A stretch of DNA of 64,000 nucleotides from Anabaena azotica FACHB-119 (GCF_014697625.1 NZ_JACJSG010000006.1:62001-126000), one strand, 5' to 3'; numbered from the stretch's first letter, positions 33,836-44,220 are shown. The notes: a model not told the origin generated them from the sequence alone. Translations and numbers: made by a program.

Positions 33836-34900
33836 CTAAATAGCATTAGCTAAAGCAGGTTGAGGCGCACGTCCAACAACCTTGCTAATTACTGACATTT
33901 CCTGCGCTAAACGGTCAAATCTTTCAGGAGTTAAAGATTGAGGCCCATCTGATAACGCTCTAGCAGGGTTGGGGTGAACTTCAATCATTAAAGCATCTGT
34001 ACCCGCAGCGATCGCACCTAATGCCATTGGTGGCACATATTCAGATTTACCTGTACCATGACTAGGGTCAATCATAATCGGTAGGTGAGTCAGCGATCGC
34101 AAAATCGGAATCACAGCCAAATCCAAAGTATTCCGCGCATACTTACTATCAAAAGTTCTCACACCCCGTTCGCACAGAATCACATTCGGATTTCCCGCAG
34201 CCAGGATATACTCAGCCGCCATCAACCACTCATCGATAGTAGCAGACATCCCCCGCTTCAGCAGTACAGGCTTATCTTGAGCGCCCACCTTTTTCAGCAA
34301 CGCGAAGTTCTGCATATTTCGCGCCCCTACTTGAATCACATCAGCTACTCTAGCTACAGCTGCTAAATCAGCAGTATCCATAACTTCCGTGATAATACCT
34401 AAACCAGTTACTTCACGCGCCGCCGCCAACAACTCCAAAGCACTTTCCCCATGTCCTTGGAAAGCATAAGGAGAAGTCCGGGGTTTGTAAGCCCCACCGC
34501 GTAAAAACTTAGCTCCCGCAGCCTTCACCCGCCTTGCTGTTTCCACAATCATTTCCTCATTCTCCACAGAACAAGGCCCAGCCACCACCACCAAAGGATG
34601 ATTTTCGCCAATGTGGATGCGCTCATTAGGTGTATCAATAATAACTTCACCGGGTTCCCCATAACGGAACTCTCTACTAGCCCGCTTGAAAGGCTTCTGC
34701 ACACGCATCACTTGTTGAATCCAAGGGCTAAACTCTTGAATTTGTAAAGTATCAATAGTTGCAGTGTCACCAATGATGCCCAAAATGATTTTATGTTTTC
34801 CGACACTCTTTTCCACAGTTACACCCCAAACCTCACTTAGACCTTGGCTAATGCGAGTAACTTCTTCATGAGGTGTTCCATTCTTAAGTATGACAATCAT
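33836..34900 (-). CDS. aroG: DAHP synthase, type I-beta with regulatory N-domain
   Basis: A 354-residue 3-deoxy-D-arabino-heptulosonate-7-phosphate synthase, the first shikimate-pathway enzyme, condensing phosphoenolpyruvate and erythrose-4-phosphate. Residues 1-70 form a ferredoxin-like regulatory domain (MIVILKNGTPHEEVTRISQG). The barrel contains VVAGPCSVENEEMIVETA, FLRGGAYKPRTSPYAFQGHG, KRGMSATIDEW and PIMIDPSHGTGKSEYVPPMA with the metal-binding residues. It is the last gene of the cluster and gives extra supply for aromatic precursors; this link to scytonemin is known from Nostoc punctiforme. Confidence 0.93.
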   Translation of the reverse strand: MIVILKNGTPHEEVTRISQGLSEVWGVTVEKSVGKHKIILGIIGDTATIDTLQIQEFSPWIQQVMRVQKPFKRASREFRYGEPGEVIIDTPNERIHIGENHPLVVVAGPCSVENEEMIVETARRVKAAGAKFLRGGAYKPRTSPYAFQGHGESALELLAAAREVTGLGIITEVMDTADLAAVARVADVIQVGARNMQNFALLKKVGAQDKPVLLKRGMSATIDEWLMAAEYILAAGNPNVILCERGVRTFDSKYARNTLDLAVIPILRSLTHLPIMIDPSHGTGKSEYVPPMALGAIAAGTDALMIEVHPNPARALSDGPQSLTPERFDRLAQEMSVISKVVGRAPQPALANAI

Positions 34901-34962
34901 GTCTGCTTCCTCTTATACCTGTTATAACTTACGTATGAAATCTAGAAATCAAGGTTTTGGTT

Positions 34963-35109
34963 AACGTGAGTTCGACCAGCGTTGTTTTGACCTCTCCCCC
35001 AACCCCTCTCCTACGAGGAGAGGGGAGTAAGAGGGTGATTTTTTCGTTTCTCCTCCCTCTCCTACGAGGAGAGGGAGGTTGGGAGGGAGAGGTTCATCGA
35101 ACTCACGTT
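34963..35109. mobile_element. MITE-like element with AACGTGAGTTCGA ends (copy A)
   Basis: The ends AACGTGAGTTCGA and TCGAACTCACGTT are perfect inverted repeats, with GA-rich hairpins (CTCTCCTACGAGGAGAG) inside. Copy B, 37934-38080, is the same element in reverse orientation; the pair brackets trpD and trpB. Confidence 0.85.
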
Positions 35110-35205
35110 TGGTTAGGGTGTAGGGATTAGGAGAAGAACAGTATTTATTAGGTATCTTGATTTAATTATGAGTTCTTTCCCTTAAACCCTTACACCCCTA
35201 CACCC

Positions 35206-36303
35206 TCAACGCAAAAATTCAGCCAGTTGTTCTAACTTTGTCCAAGCAGCACCACTTTGTAAGACTTCTCTAGCAATAGCGATCGCTTTAACAGAAGCTT
35301 CTACAATATCTGTTGCGGCGATCGCTTCCCCAACTTGCAATGCTAAGGCTGTATTTAAAGCTACTACATCTTGCTGTGCTGGAGTACCTTTACCTTGGAG
35401 AACAGCCTTCAAGATTTCGGCATTTTCTGCCACATCTCCACCAGCTAAGGCTTCAGTTGGTGCATGGTTTAACCCTAAATCTTGAGGATAGAGTGTAAAA
35501 CAACTGACAGTTCCATCTTGCAGGACGGCTAAATCAGTTGCATCCGCCAAACCAGCCTCATCCAACCTTTCCCGTCCGTGGAGTGCGATCGCCCGGCGGC
35601 ATCCCAATTGTGATAAAGCTTGGGCGATTTCCTCAATTAACAACGGGTCATTCACACCAATAATTTGTCCCGTTGGACGCAGAGGATTAACCAAAGGCCC
35701 CAGCAAGTTAAAAATAGTCCGCACCTTCAAAGTTTTGCGTAAAGTAGCCACCGTCTTCAGTGCGGGATGCCAGCCAGGAGCGAACAAAAAGGTAATCCCC
35801 ACCTCATCTACAGCCCCTTGTACCTTCGCTGGATCAGCATTGAGATTGATTCCCAAAGCTTCCAACACATCAGCAGAACCAGTCTTGCTAGAGGCAGAAC
35901 GATTCCCATGTTTAGCAACCTTCACCCCGGCGGCGGCGGCTACAAAAGCCACCGCAGTAGAAATATTAAAGGTTGAAGCACCATCACCACCAGTTCCGCA
36001 AGTATCAATCAGGGGGACTGCGTATTGAGTAGATTCTTTCCCACCACCTAAGCCCTGAGATTGTAGAACCCTAGCCATGCCCACTAATTCTTCAGTGGAT
36101 ACGCCCTTGGCTTGAATTGCTGCTAAGATAGCGCCTGATAAGACCGGGGGAATAGTATCTGTCAGCCAACCTTGCATCAAATCTGTAGCTTGAGCAACAG
36201 TCAAAGATTGCCGTTTGAGCAATTGTTGTAAAATAGCCGACCAGTCCTGAGAATCAGAAGTAACAGAGATGTTATCAAGTGAGGTTTGAGTTATAGCTAC
36301 CAT
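35206..36303 (-). CDS. trpD: Anthranilate phosphoribosyltransferase
   Basis: A 365-residue enzyme adding phosphoribose to anthranilate in tryptophan synthesis. I start at ATG 36303 ([11 protein letters not shown]); a longer frame exists but is not needed. [21 protein letters not shown] (about residues 100-119), [21 protein letters not shown] (about 130-150) and [18 protein letters not shown] (about 203-220) are the substrate-binding motifs. It follows trpB in the scytonemin-associated tryptophan gene set. Confidence 0.95.
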   Translation of the reverse strand: MVAITQTSLDNISVTSDSQDWSAILQQLLKRQSLTVAQATDLMQGWLTDTIPPVLSGAILAAIQAKGVSTEELVGMARVLQSQGLGGGKESTQYAVPLIDTCGTGGDGASTFNISTAVAFVAAAAGVKVAKHGNRSASSKTGSADVLEALGINLNADPAKVQGAVDEVGITFLFAPGWHPALKTVATLRKTLKVRTIFNLLGPLVNPLRPTGQIIGVNDPLLIEEIAQALSQLGCRRAIALHGRERLDEAGLADATDLAVLQDGTVSCFTLYPQDLGLNHAPTEALAGGDVAENAEILKAVLQGKGTPAQQDVVALNTALALQVGEAIAATDIVEASVKAIAIAREVLQSGAAWTKLEQLAEFLR

Positions 36304-36381
36304 ATTCTTTAATAGTGAATGAACTAACTCAGTCAACAGTTATCAAGGTGTAAGTAGCTGATAACTGGTAACTGATAACTG

Positions 36382-37608
36382 TTAATAGCTGAGAACCTTC
36401 GCCACAGTTTGCACATCCTTGTCACCTCTACCAGAACAGTTGATGACAATGCGAGGACTACCACTCAGTTGAGGACAGAGGGTTTCTAAATAGGCGATCG
36501 CATGAGATGTTTCCAAAGCTGGGATAATACCTTCCAACCGTGACAATCTCTGGAATCCCTCTAAAGCTTCCTTATCAGTCACACTGTAATATTCAGCCCG
36601 TTGCAAATCCTTCAAATAGCTATGCTCTGGCCCCACACCAGGATAATCTAGTCCAGCACTGATTGAGTGAGCTTCAATCACTTGACCATCATCATCTTGT
36701 AGAACATAGCTCATTGCACCGTGCAGCACTCCCACTCTTCCCAGAGTCAAAGTTGCGGCGTGCTTCTCTGTGTTCACACCCTCTCCAGCAGCTTCCACAC
36801 CAATCAGACGGATAGAAGGCTCATCAACAAACTCGTGGAACAAACCAATAGCATTGGAACCGCCACCCACACAAGCCAAAAGAATATCTGGTAAACCGCC
36901 CCATTTCTCCTGACATTGTACACGAGTTTCCTTACCGATAATCGCGTGGAAGTCACGGACAATCATTGGATAGGGATGAGGCCCAGCCACAGAACCCAGG
37001 ATGTAGTGAGTAGTTTCTACATTAGTCACCCAATCCCGAATAGCTTCGGAAGTCGCATCTTTGAGAGTTCCTGTACCAGCTTCCACCGGACGAACCTCAG
37101 CCCCCATCAACTTCATCCGAAATACGTTCAGGGCTTGGCGCTGCATATCATGGATGCCCATGTAAATCACACAGTCCAACCCGAAACGCGCACATACTGT
37201 TGCAGTTGCTACACCATGCTGTCCTGCACCAGTTTCCGCAATAATCCTTTGCTTACCCATGCGTTTAGCTAACAACACCTGAGCCAAAGCATTGTTAATT
37301 TTATGTGCGCCTGTATGATTTAAATCTTCTCGCTTTAAGTAAATTTGCGCCCCAGTCCCATCTGGTCTAGCGTAATATTCTGTCAGACGTTCAGCAAAGT
37401 ATAAAGGGCTAGGTCTGCCCACATAGTCGCGGAGTAAATTTTGTAACTCAGTTTGAAAACCAGCATCATCACGATATTTTTGATAAGCTGTTTCCAACTC
37501 GCTCAAAGCAGGCATTAAAGTTTCAGGAACGTACTTACCGCCAAACTTGCCAAATCTACCTAAAGAGTCAGGACGTGCAGTCGTTTGAATATCTGGAGTG
37601 CTTACCAC
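36382..37608 (-). CDS. trpB: Tryptophan synthase beta chain
   Basis: A 408-residue pyridoxal-phosphate enzyme making tryptophan from indole and serine. The PLP lysine lies in [20 protein letters not shown] (about residue 101), and the phosphate loop is [16 protein letters not shown]. Length is normal for TrpB1. It is separated from trpA by a 475-base gap of repeats instead of the tyrP gene known in Nostoc punctiforme. Confidence 0.97.
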   Translation of the reverse strand: MVSTPDIQTTARPDSLGRFGKFGGKYVPETLMPALSELETAYQKYRDDAGFQTELQNLLRDYVGRPSPLYFAERLTEYYARPDGTGAQIYLKREDLNHTGAHKINNALAQVLLAKRMGKQRIIAETGAGQHGVATATVCARFGLDCVIYMGIHDMQRQALNVFRMKLMGAEVRPVEAGTGTLKDATSEAIRDWVTNVETTHYILGSVAGPHPYPMIVRDFHAIIGKETRVQCQEKWGGLPDILLACVGGGSNAIGLFHEFVDEPSIRLIGVEAAGEGVNTEKHAATLTLGRVGVLHGAMSYVLQDDDGQVIEAHSISAGLDYPGVGPEHSYLKDLQRAEYYSVTDKEALEGFQRLSRLEGIIPALETSHAIAYLETLCPQLSGSPRIVINCSGRGDKDVQTVAKVLSY

Positions 37609-37711
37609 AATTTGAATCCTCTTACGTTCAAGTATTTTTTAGAAGTTTGTAGTAAGCGGCTCTAGCCCTTCTTTAATTCTCTAAGGACTAAAGTCCTTAC
37701 TACGAACAGGG

Positions 37712-37777
37712 GTAGGGTGCGTCAGATGTGAAAAATACTTGAATTTGTACGAAATTATTGGGGCTGACGCACCCTAC
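37712..37777. mobile_element. MITE with perfect 14-bp ends GTAGGGTGCGTCAG
   Basis: GTAGGGTGCGTCAG at 37712-37725 is the exact complement of CTGACGCACCCTAC at 37764-37777. Its core is shared with the element at 9972-10080. Confidence 0.85.
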
Positions 37778-37813
37778 TGGACTGTCTAGACTAAATTTGT
37801 GCATTAGCAAACT

Positions 37814-37870
37814 CTTGTGGGATGGGCATCTTGCCCGTCCAGTGCAGGCAAGATGCCTACACCACAAGAA
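37814..37870. mobile_element. Hairpin MITE (TTGTGGGATGGGCATCTTGCC)
   Basis: Near-complementary arms CTTGTGGGATGGGCATCTTG and CAAGATGCCTACACCACAAG. It is a sister copy of 15304-15370. Confidence 0.75.
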
Positions 37871-37933
37871 AATTCTTTGCAACCTTTTAGCCCGGTCACG
37901 CCACTACAGTCACTTAGTTTTGAATTTTGAATT

Positions 37934-38080
37934 AACGTGAGTTCGATGAACCTCTCCCTCCCAACCTCCCTCGCCTTTTAGAAGAGGGAGGAGAAACGAA
38001 CAAATCACCGTCTTACTCCCCTCTCCTCGTAGGAGAGGGGTTGGGGGTGAGGTCAAAACAACGCTTGTCGAACTCACGTT
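37934..38080. mobile_element. MITE-like element with AACGTGAGTTCGA ends (copy B)
   Basis: A reverse-oriented copy of 34963-35109, 147 bases in each case, with identical ends and an internal CTCTCCTCGTAGGAGAG hairpin. It ends 3 bases before the trpA stop codon region. Confidence 0.85.
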
Positions 38081-38083
38081 GAA

Positions 38084-38908
38084 TTATCTCGCTGAACCCA
38101 CTGGTTCCAAAGCTGGCGCGATCGCTTGTTTCAATTCTTTGCTAAGTTCTTCTATAGCTTGTAATCCTGCGGCTGGGCTACCTTCTGCTAAACGTTTAAC
38201 GAAGGCGCTACCAACAATTACCGCATCTGCACCCCATTCTTTGACTTGACGCGCTTGTTCTGGGCCAGAGATACCAAAACCTACACCAATGGGTTTGTCG
38301 GTAACTTTGCGTAAGTCTGTTACCAAGTGCTGTACACGGTCTTGGATTTGAGAACGGATACCTGTAACACCTGTGACACTGACTAAATAAATGAAACCTT
38401 GTGATTGACTTGCGATCGCCTCAATTCTATCCTGAGAACTGGTAGGTGCGACCAGCAAAATCACCTCAATATTAAAACTAGCAGCAGTTGTAATTAATTC
38501 TTCTGCCTCTTCCAAAGGTAAATCTGGTACTACCAAACCACGCACCCCAACCGCCGCAATGGTTGCTAAAAACGACTTAATTCCACGATGCAAAATTGGG
38601 TTGTAGTAAGTAAATAAAATTATTGGTGCTTGCAGACTAGGACTAACATCTGCCACTATCTCTAAAACTTGCTCTAATTTAGTTCCCTTTTGCAAAGCGC
38701 GAGTTGCGGCGGCTTGAATAACTGGCCCATCAGCCAAAGGATCAGAATAAGGCACACCCAACTCAATAAAATCAGCACCATTACGGTCTAAAATGCGTAA
38801 AGCCTCGGCGGTAGTATCTAAATCAGGATCACCAGCCGTGATAAAAGGAATCAAAGCGCATTGTTGACGCTGGCGTAAAACTTGAAAACGTTCAGAAATT
38901 GTCGTCAT
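38084..38908 (-). CDS. trpA: Tryptophan synthase alpha chain
   Basis: A 274-residue TIM-barrel enzyme cleaving indole-3-glycerol phosphate to indole for TrpB. The catalytic Glu and Asp are in [19 protein letters not shown] (about residues 47-65). [13 protein letters not shown] and [20 protein letters not shown] are further family motifs. Length is standard. Confidence 0.96.
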   Translation of the reverse strand: MTTISERFQVLRQRQQCALIPFITAGDPDLDTTAEALRILDRNGADFIELGVPYSDPLADGPVIQAAATRALQKGTKLEQVLEIVADVSPSLQAPIILFTYYNPILHRGIKSFLATIAAVGVRGLVVPDLPLEEAEELITTAASFNIEVILLVAPTSSQDRIEAIASQSQGFIYLVSVTGVTGIRSQIQDRVQHLVTDLRKVTDKPIGVGFGISGPEQARQVKEWGADAVIVGSAFVKRLAEGSPAAGLQAIEELSKELKQAIAPALEPVGSAR

Positions 38909-38932
38909 TGTTTTGGTTAGGTATTGGAGAGA

Positions 38933-38960
38933 GTTGACAGTTGACAGTTGACAGTTGACA
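38933..38960. repeat. Heptamer repeat (GTTGACA)n
   Basis: Four head-to-tail GTTGACA units lie just upstream of trpA. The gap from 38909 to 39146 otherwise holds nothing I can identify. Confidence 0.7.
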
Positions 38961-39146
38961 GCGCTGCACTGAAGCTCAAGAAGTGTTGACCAATGATTAA
39001 GAAAAGGGTTAAGGGAGAAAGCTTAAATTATTTCACTTACCTTTCTCCTAAACTTAACCTCTGCAAGAAGCCTTCTCAGTTCCTTTGTGTCTTTGCGCCT
39101 TTGCGTGAGACAAATATATAATCCACCACAGAAGCACAGAGGATTT

Positions 39147-39971
39147 TTAAGTTAATAACAAACTACGGGTTGCTTGTTCAACGTCAGTTTGTTTAACTAA
39201 AGACTCACCAACTAACACAGAACGCGCCCCAACTTCAGCGACAAATGATAAATCGGCTGGTGTATAGATTCCCGACTCGCTGACAATGGTAATATCCAAA
39301 CTTTGGATTTGTTGCTGTCGCTGGCTTAAGAGTTGCTGTGTGATTTTTAAATCAACTGTAAAATCTTCCAAGTTGCGGTTATTTATTCCCAACAAACGTA
39401 AATCTTTTAGTTGGAGGACTCGATCTAATTCAGCTAAAGTATGAACTTCTATGAGTGCATTCATACCCAAATCGTGAATTAGCTGGAGAAAGTTTTGCAG
39501 TTCTTCATCCGCAAGGATGGCTGCAATCAACAATACCGCATCTGCACCCGCAGTTCTGGCGAGATATATTTGGTAAGGGTCAATAATGAACTCCTTACAT
39601 AGCAGGGGTAGCGAAACTTGCTGACGTACAACCCGGAGATTGTGGAAACCACCTTGAAAGAACTTTTCGTCAGTCAAGACAGATAGACAAGCTGCACCAC
39701 CTTTTTCGTAAGATTGTGCGATCGCCACTGGGTCAAAATCTGCCCGAATAATACCACGACTAGGCGAGGCTTTTTTCACCTCAGCAATCAAGCTAGGTTT
39801 GTGAGAATTTTCCTGCAAAGCTTTTAAGAAATTCCGCACAGGCGGCGCAGTCTCTAACTGTTGTTGCAAAGCAGTTAAAGGTAATTCTTGTTGCAACTGC
39901 GCGACTTCTTGCTGTTTATGTAGCACAATCTCTTGGAGAATGTGGCGAGGGGGTGCAATTTGGTTAGTCAT
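39147..39971 (-). CDS. trpC: Indole-3-glycerol phosphate synthase
   Basis: A 274-residue TIM barrel that closes the indole ring in tryptophan synthesis. I start at ATG 39971 ([19 protein letters not shown]); the 11 residues upstream in frame are unlikely. [21 protein letters not shown] carries the catalytic Lys. [16 protein letters not shown] and [12 protein letters not shown] are phosphate-binding motifs. It follows trpEG on the same strand. Confidence 0.95.
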   Translation of the reverse strand: MTNQIAPPRHILQEIVLHKQQEVAQLQQELPLTALQQQLETAPPVRNFLKALQENSHKPSLIAEVKKASPSRGIIRADFDPVAIAQSYEKGGAACLSVLTDEKFFQGGFHNLRVVRQQVSLPLLCKEFIIDPYQIYLARTAGADAVLLIAAILADEELQNFLQLIHDLGMNALIEVHTLAELDRVLQLKDLRLLGINNRNLEDFTVDLKITQQLLSQRQQQIQSLDITIVSESGIYTPADLSFVAEVGARSVLVGESLVKQTDVEQATRSLLLT

Positions 39972-40000
39972 AGTGGAGTGGGGGAAGTGGGGAAGAAAAA

Positions 40001-40047
40001 CCAATTACCAATTACCAATTACCAATTACCAATTACCAATTACCAAT
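40001..40047. repeat. Heptamer repeat overlapping the trpEG stop codon
   Basis: Nearly seven copies of CCAATTA. The last six codons and the stop of trpEG (LVIGNW, TAA) are encoded by this repeat. Confidence 0.85.
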
Positions 40048-42224
40048 GACTGCGTATAAGTCCGCACTACATTTTTAATCATTGCTAAACCAACTTCACC
40101 AGCTAAAGTCATAATTGACTCTGGATGGAATTGAACTGCGGCGATAGGAAGTGTCTGATGTTCGATCGCCATAATCACTTCATCATCAGAAATCGCTGTC
40201 ACCTTGAGTTCTTTTGGTAAGCGTTGCGCTAGTGCAAATAAGGAATGATATCTACCGACGGGAAAAGATTCGGGTAAACCTTGGAACAAGACAGAATTGG
40301 GTGCGGTCACGAAAATCCTAGAGGATTTACCATGTTGTGGGTAGTTAAGTACACCTAACTCACCACCGAAAGCTTCCACAATACCTTGCAGTCCTAAGCA
40401 GACACCGAACAAGGGGATTTGGCGACGAACGCAAGCAGCAACTACTTCTGGCACTTTAAAATCACTCGGTCTACCAGGGCCAGGAGATAAAACTACTAGG
40501 TCTGGGCGTTCAGTATCAAATAGTGATTCGGGGAAGCCGTGACGCAGTGTGGTGACGGTTGCACCTGTAGAACGGATGTAGTTAGCTAGGGTATGCACAA
40601 ATGAGTCTTCATGGTCGATAAGTAAGACACGTTTACCTGGTTCGACATCAGGAACACATTTGCTGAGTTTTGCAGTACCACAATCTTCGATTTTTACATT
40701 TGTTTGTTTAGCACGGCGAATTGTTTCAAATGCAGCCGCAGCTTTGGTAATGGTTTCTTGTTCTTCTGCTTGAGGTATGGAGTCATATAATAAAGTAGCA
40801 CCAACTCGCACCTCGGCGATTGAATCTTGCAATCTAATTGTCCGCAGAATTAACCCTGTATTCAAATCACCGTTAAAGCTGAGATACCCAACTGCACCAC
40901 CATACCAACGTCGGGCGCTGCGTTCATGCTGTTCGATAAACTGAATGGCTGCCCGTTTGGGTGCGCCTGTGACTGTTACCGCCCAAGTATGGCTGAGGAA
41001 AGCATCCAAAGCATCAAACTCTGGTCGCAGTATGCCTTCTACATGGTCTACAGTATGGATTAAGTGGCTATACAATTCAATCTGACGGCGACCGATGACT
41101 CGTACTGAACCGGGTTCGCAAATACGAGATTTATCATTGCGGTCTACGTCTGTACACATTGTCAACTCTGCTTCGTCTTTGTGGGAGTTGAGTAACTGAC
41201 GAATTTGTACAGCATCATCCAAAGCATCCTGTCCCCGGCTGATTGTACCACTAATTGGACAGGTTTCTACACGGCGACCTTCCACCCGGACAAACATCTC
41301 TGGTGATGCACCGATGATGTATTCCCCACCCAGGTTAAAAATAAATCCGTAGGGGCTGGGGTTAATTTGTTTGAGGGTTTCAAATAGTTTGCTGGGTAGT
41401 GCTTCGCAGGGTGTGAAGAAGTTTTGACTAGGGACTACTTCAAATAAGTCACCCCGACGGAAATAATCGAGGGCATATTCTACTAATTTAGAATATTCGC
41501 CTATTTTGTGATCACCATTTTGTGTAGGTGTGAGGCGTTGACCTCGATAGTCAATAGACTCTCCAGTGCGTGGGATATCATCAGTGCTGCCATACTCGGT
41601 CACAAAGTCATACTCTACCCTGAATGCTTGTTGTTGATAGTAATCTACCACTACCAGTTGGTCAGGTAAATAGAGGACTAAATCTCTTTGGTCTTGAGGA
41701 CGTTCTAGGTGTTTGTTGATTTGCTCAAATTGGAATACTAAATCGTAACCAAATGCGCCATACAAGCCTAAATGTTCGTCTTCTGGACTAGAGAAGATAT
41801 GGAGAATTTCGCGAATTACAGTAAATGTTGAAGGTTGTTTACTGCGTTCTTCTTCTGTAAAGAATTTATTTGCTGGTTTAACTAATCCAGTTAGTTGGTG
41901 ATAATTTTGTGTAAGTTCTTCGAGTTGTTCTGATTGAGATAGACGCTCAAATATTACTGGTAAGAGTATCTGACCGCGATCGCTTAATGCTGTGATCGTA
42001 AAAGTATTTTCTCTTGTAGTTAATTCTAGAGGTGGATTGACAAATCCTATTGCCCATCTCTTATATCTACCTGGATACTCATAACTACTGGTCAGCAAGC
42101 CGCCACGCTGCGAGTTTAAATAGAATAGAATCTCTTCCAGGGCTGTCTCCATCTTTACTGGAGTGATGAAGCGTGAGACATGAACACCCCCAAGGGTTGT
42201 ATAATCATGGGAATCGGCAATCAT
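40026..42224 (-). CDS. trpE: Fused anthranilate synthase (TrpE-TrpG)
   Basis: A 732-residue bifunctional enzyme making anthranilate from chorismate and glutamine. The TrpE part (about residues 1-510) shows VETCPISGTISRG, CTDVDRNDKSRICEPGSVRV and TVTGAPKRAAIQFIEQHE. The glutamine amidotransferase part (about 530-725) has DHEDSFVHTLANYI, the nucleophile Cys in FGVCLGLQGIVEAFGG and the His-Glu in VQFHPESIM. Fusion is known in Nostoc and rhizobia. The C-terminal LVIGNW is encoded by a heptamer repeat. It is the first of the trp genes following eboF. Confidence 0.95.
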   Translation of the reverse strand: MIADSHDYTTLGGVHVSRFITPVKMETALEEILFYLNSQRGGLLTSSYEYPGRYKRWAIGFVNPPLELTTRENTFTITALSDRGQILLPVIFERLSQSEQLEELTQNYHQLTGLVKPANKFFTEEERSKQPSTFTVIREILHIFSSPEDEHLGLYGAFGYDLVFQFEQINKHLERPQDQRDLVLYLPDQLVVVDYYQQQAFRVEYDFVTEYGSTDDIPRTGESIDYRGQRLTPTQNGDHKIGEYSKLVEYALDYFRRGDLFEVVPSQNFFTPCEALPSKLFETLKQINPSPYGFIFNLGGEYIIGASPEMFVRVEGRRVETCPISGTISRGQDALDDAVQIRQLLNSHKDEAELTMCTDVDRNDKSRICEPGSVRVIGRRQIELYSHLIHTVDHVEGILRPEFDALDAFLSHTWAVTVTGAPKRAAIQFIEQHERSARRWYGGAVGYLSFNGDLNTGLILRTIRLQDSIAEVRVGATLLYDSIPQAEEQETITKAAAAFETIRRAKQTNVKIEDCGTAKLSKCVPDVEPGKRVLLIDHEDSFVHTLANYIRSTGATVTTLRHGFPESLFDTERPDLVVLSPGPGRPSDFKVPEVVAACVRRQIPLFGVCLGLQGIVEAFGGELGVLNYPQHGKSSRIFVTAPNSVLFQGLPESFPVGRYHSLFALAQRLPKELKVTAISDDEVIMAIEHQTLPIAAVQFHPESIMTLAGEVGLAMIKNVVRTYTQSLVIGNW

Positions 42225-42837
42225 AGATAGGCTCTCTAGAATATTTACTATTTATTTAATCAAAAACTTGTTATTGCTGTGGTAGGGGACAGGGGACAGG
42301 GGACAGGGGACAGGTTTAAAAGCCTTTGGTTATCCCGATTTTATGGTGAATTTCCTCCCCGAATTATCTGTTATCTACTATGCAATTTAACTTTGGGCAA
42401 TAACAAGTTTCAACAATTTGAGGTTTTGAAACTAAGACAAATAAAGATTTATTGCCAAAGTTTAAGGTAAATAGGGCGTTGCTGAATCAAGATATGAATT
42501 TGTCTCACGCAAAGGCGCAAAGGCGCTAAGTTACAAAAAAAAAGGAAGGTCATTTTGCGATTTCATATTCCAATTCAGCAACGCCGTAAATAGCTCTTTC
42601 TTGTAAACTCTTTATTCAGACTACTGAATTTTTATAACTCTTAAAATGAAATATCTTTAGATGTGGGTATCAATTTCTTAGCATGGTCATTGACTATTTA
42701 TTAGATTTTGTTCGCATCTAGCTAAAGTAGGAAAAATTTATAAGTCTTACGCAGGAAAATTAGTTGATTCGGTAATAGGTTGAGCTTGATTGCTAATTGT
42801 CTTCTACCATTACCAATCCCCGCGATATGATAAGTGT
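42225..42837. other. Intergenic region with heptamers and a MITE
   Basis: A (GGGGACA)n repeat lies at 42284-42313 and a MITE-like element at 42475-42585. No gene is visible. The gap separates the ebo genes from the trp genes, so trpEG may have its own promoter here. Confidence 0.5.
42475..42585. mobile_element. MITE-like element with GGCGTTGCTGAAT ends
   Basis: A shorter, opposite-orientation copy of the element at 12939-13070, with ends GGCGTTGCTGAATCAAGATA and ATTCCAATTCAGCAACGCC. Confidence 0.8.
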
Positions 42838-44220
42838 TTAAGCGGACATTTCTATCAGATGTTTGAGAATTAATTGATAAACATCAGTTGCCATAATTGC
42901 CGGGGAGTCTAAAAGATGAGATTGTTGAGTAATGAATAATGGCCCCTGTGAGGGAGAAGGGGGAAAGCAACCATGAGAACCTTTAACCAAAGAAGCATCT
43001 AAGGGAATGACATCCATCAAATAGCGAAAACCTAGTTTCTTTTGAATTAGCTTAGAAGCAATTTTGAGTTGGGGTAGTTTAATTTCGGGGTCAAGGAAAA
43101 GTTCTACAGGGTCATAACCGGGTTTGCGGTGAATATCGACAGTTCTGGCAAAGTCGGGTGCGCGATGGTCATCTAACCAGTAATAATAGGTAAACCAAGC
43201 GTCTGGTTGGGAAACTGCGACTAACTCACCTGAACGTGAATGGTTGAGGTGGTAGGTAGGCTTTTCGGTTTCGTCTAAGATGTAGGCAATGCCATCTACT
43301 TGTTCGAGGAGCGATCGCACCTTGGGAATGTAGAATGGATCATTGACATAAACATGAGCTAGTTGATGGTCGGCTACTGCAAAGGCAATACTTGCACCAG
43401 CATCTAGCAATTCTCGCCCTAGTTCTTCCCTGACTGTCAGTAAGCCATGTTCGCGCAAGATGCGATTGATATGGATGGGTTGGGAGACCGAGGTAATACC
43501 ATATTCAGATAATACAATAACTTGTGCGCCACGGCTTTCGTAGTATTGAATTAAGTCACCACATACCGCGTCAATTTCTTGTAAATCTTTGGCTACCTTA
43601 GTTGTGTCGGGGCCTTGTTTTTGTAAACAGTAGTCGAGATGGGGTAGATAGATGAGTGTGAGTGTAGGGTTGTGGCGTTCATCAACAAACTTGGCTGAGT
43701 CTGCTATCCATTGGGTAGAAAGAATTGATGTGTTCGGCCCCCAGAAGTTGAATAATGGGAATTGACCTAGTTGAGATTGCAGGTGCGATCGCAACTCTGC
43801 TGGTTGAGTATATATATCAGGTAATTTCCTCCCATCAGCCGGATACATCGGTCGAGGAGTCACCGAATAATCAACTGAGGAGTACATATTGTACCACCAA
43901 AATAAGTTAGCACAAGTAAAGCTGGGGTCTATTGCCTTAGCAATGTCCCAAATTTTGGGTGCTTGAACTAGTTTGTTAGACTGTCGCCAAAATTTAACTT
44001 CACACTCATCACGAAAATACCACCCATTAGCAACAATTCCATGTTCATCTGGTGATTTACCTGTAAGATAAGTTGCCTGTGCTGTACAGGTAACAGCAGG
44101 TAATACTGGTTCAACTGTTACAGCTTTTCCTGTAGATTGCCAGCGTGAGAGAAAGGGTGTATGTTCACCTATAAGGCTGGGTGTTAATCCGACGACGTTG
44201 AGAATAACTGTTTTCTGCAT
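42838..44220 (-). CDS. eboF: EboF, alkaline-phosphatase-superfamily phosphodiesterase
   Basis: A 460-residue member of the nucleotide pyrophosphatase/phosphodiesterase group. I start at ATG 44220 (MQKTVILNVVGLTPSLIG); the frame upstream is translated repeat. LPAVTCTAQATYLTGKSPDEHG (about residues 35-56) supplies the nucleophile Thr. LIYLPHLDYCLQ, VIVLSEYGIT and GSHGCFPP are metal-site motifs. EboF belongs to the ebo cluster found beside scytonemin genes, needed to move the scytonemin monomer to the periplasm in Nostoc punctiforme. The order eboD-eboE-eboF is kept. Confidence 0.87.
   Translation of the reverse strand: MQKTVILNVVGLTPSLIGEHTPFLSRWQSTGKAVTVEPVLPAVTCTAQATYLTGKSPDEHGIVANGWYFRDECEVKFWRQSNKLVQAPKIWDIAKAIDPSFTCANLFWWYNMYSSVDYSVTPRPMYPADGRKLPDIYTQPAELRSHLQSQLGQFPLFNFWGPNTSILSTQWIADSAKFVDERHNPTLTLIYLPHLDYCLQKQGPDTTKVAKDLQEIDAVCGDLIQYYESRGAQVIVLSEYGITSVSQPIHINRILREHGLLTVREELGRELLDAGASIAFAVADHQLAHVYVNDPFYIPKVRSLLEQVDGIAYILDETEKPTYHLNHSRSGELVAVSQPDAWFTYYYWLDDHRAPDFARTVDIHRKPGYDPVELFLDPEIKLPQLKIASKLIQKKLGFRYLMDVIPLDASLVKGSHGCFPPSPSQGPLFITQQSHLLDSPAIMATDVYQLILKHLIEMSA

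Larger units (their letters stand above)
37609..38083. other. trpB-trpA gap made of three repeat elements
   Basis: No gene is seen. Elements at 37712-37777, 37814-37870 and 37934-38080 fill most of it, with an extra hairpin (GGACTAAAGTCC, about 37685). The tyrosinase-like gene tyrP of the Nostoc punctiforme cluster sits at this place and has no trace here. Confidence 0.7.
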
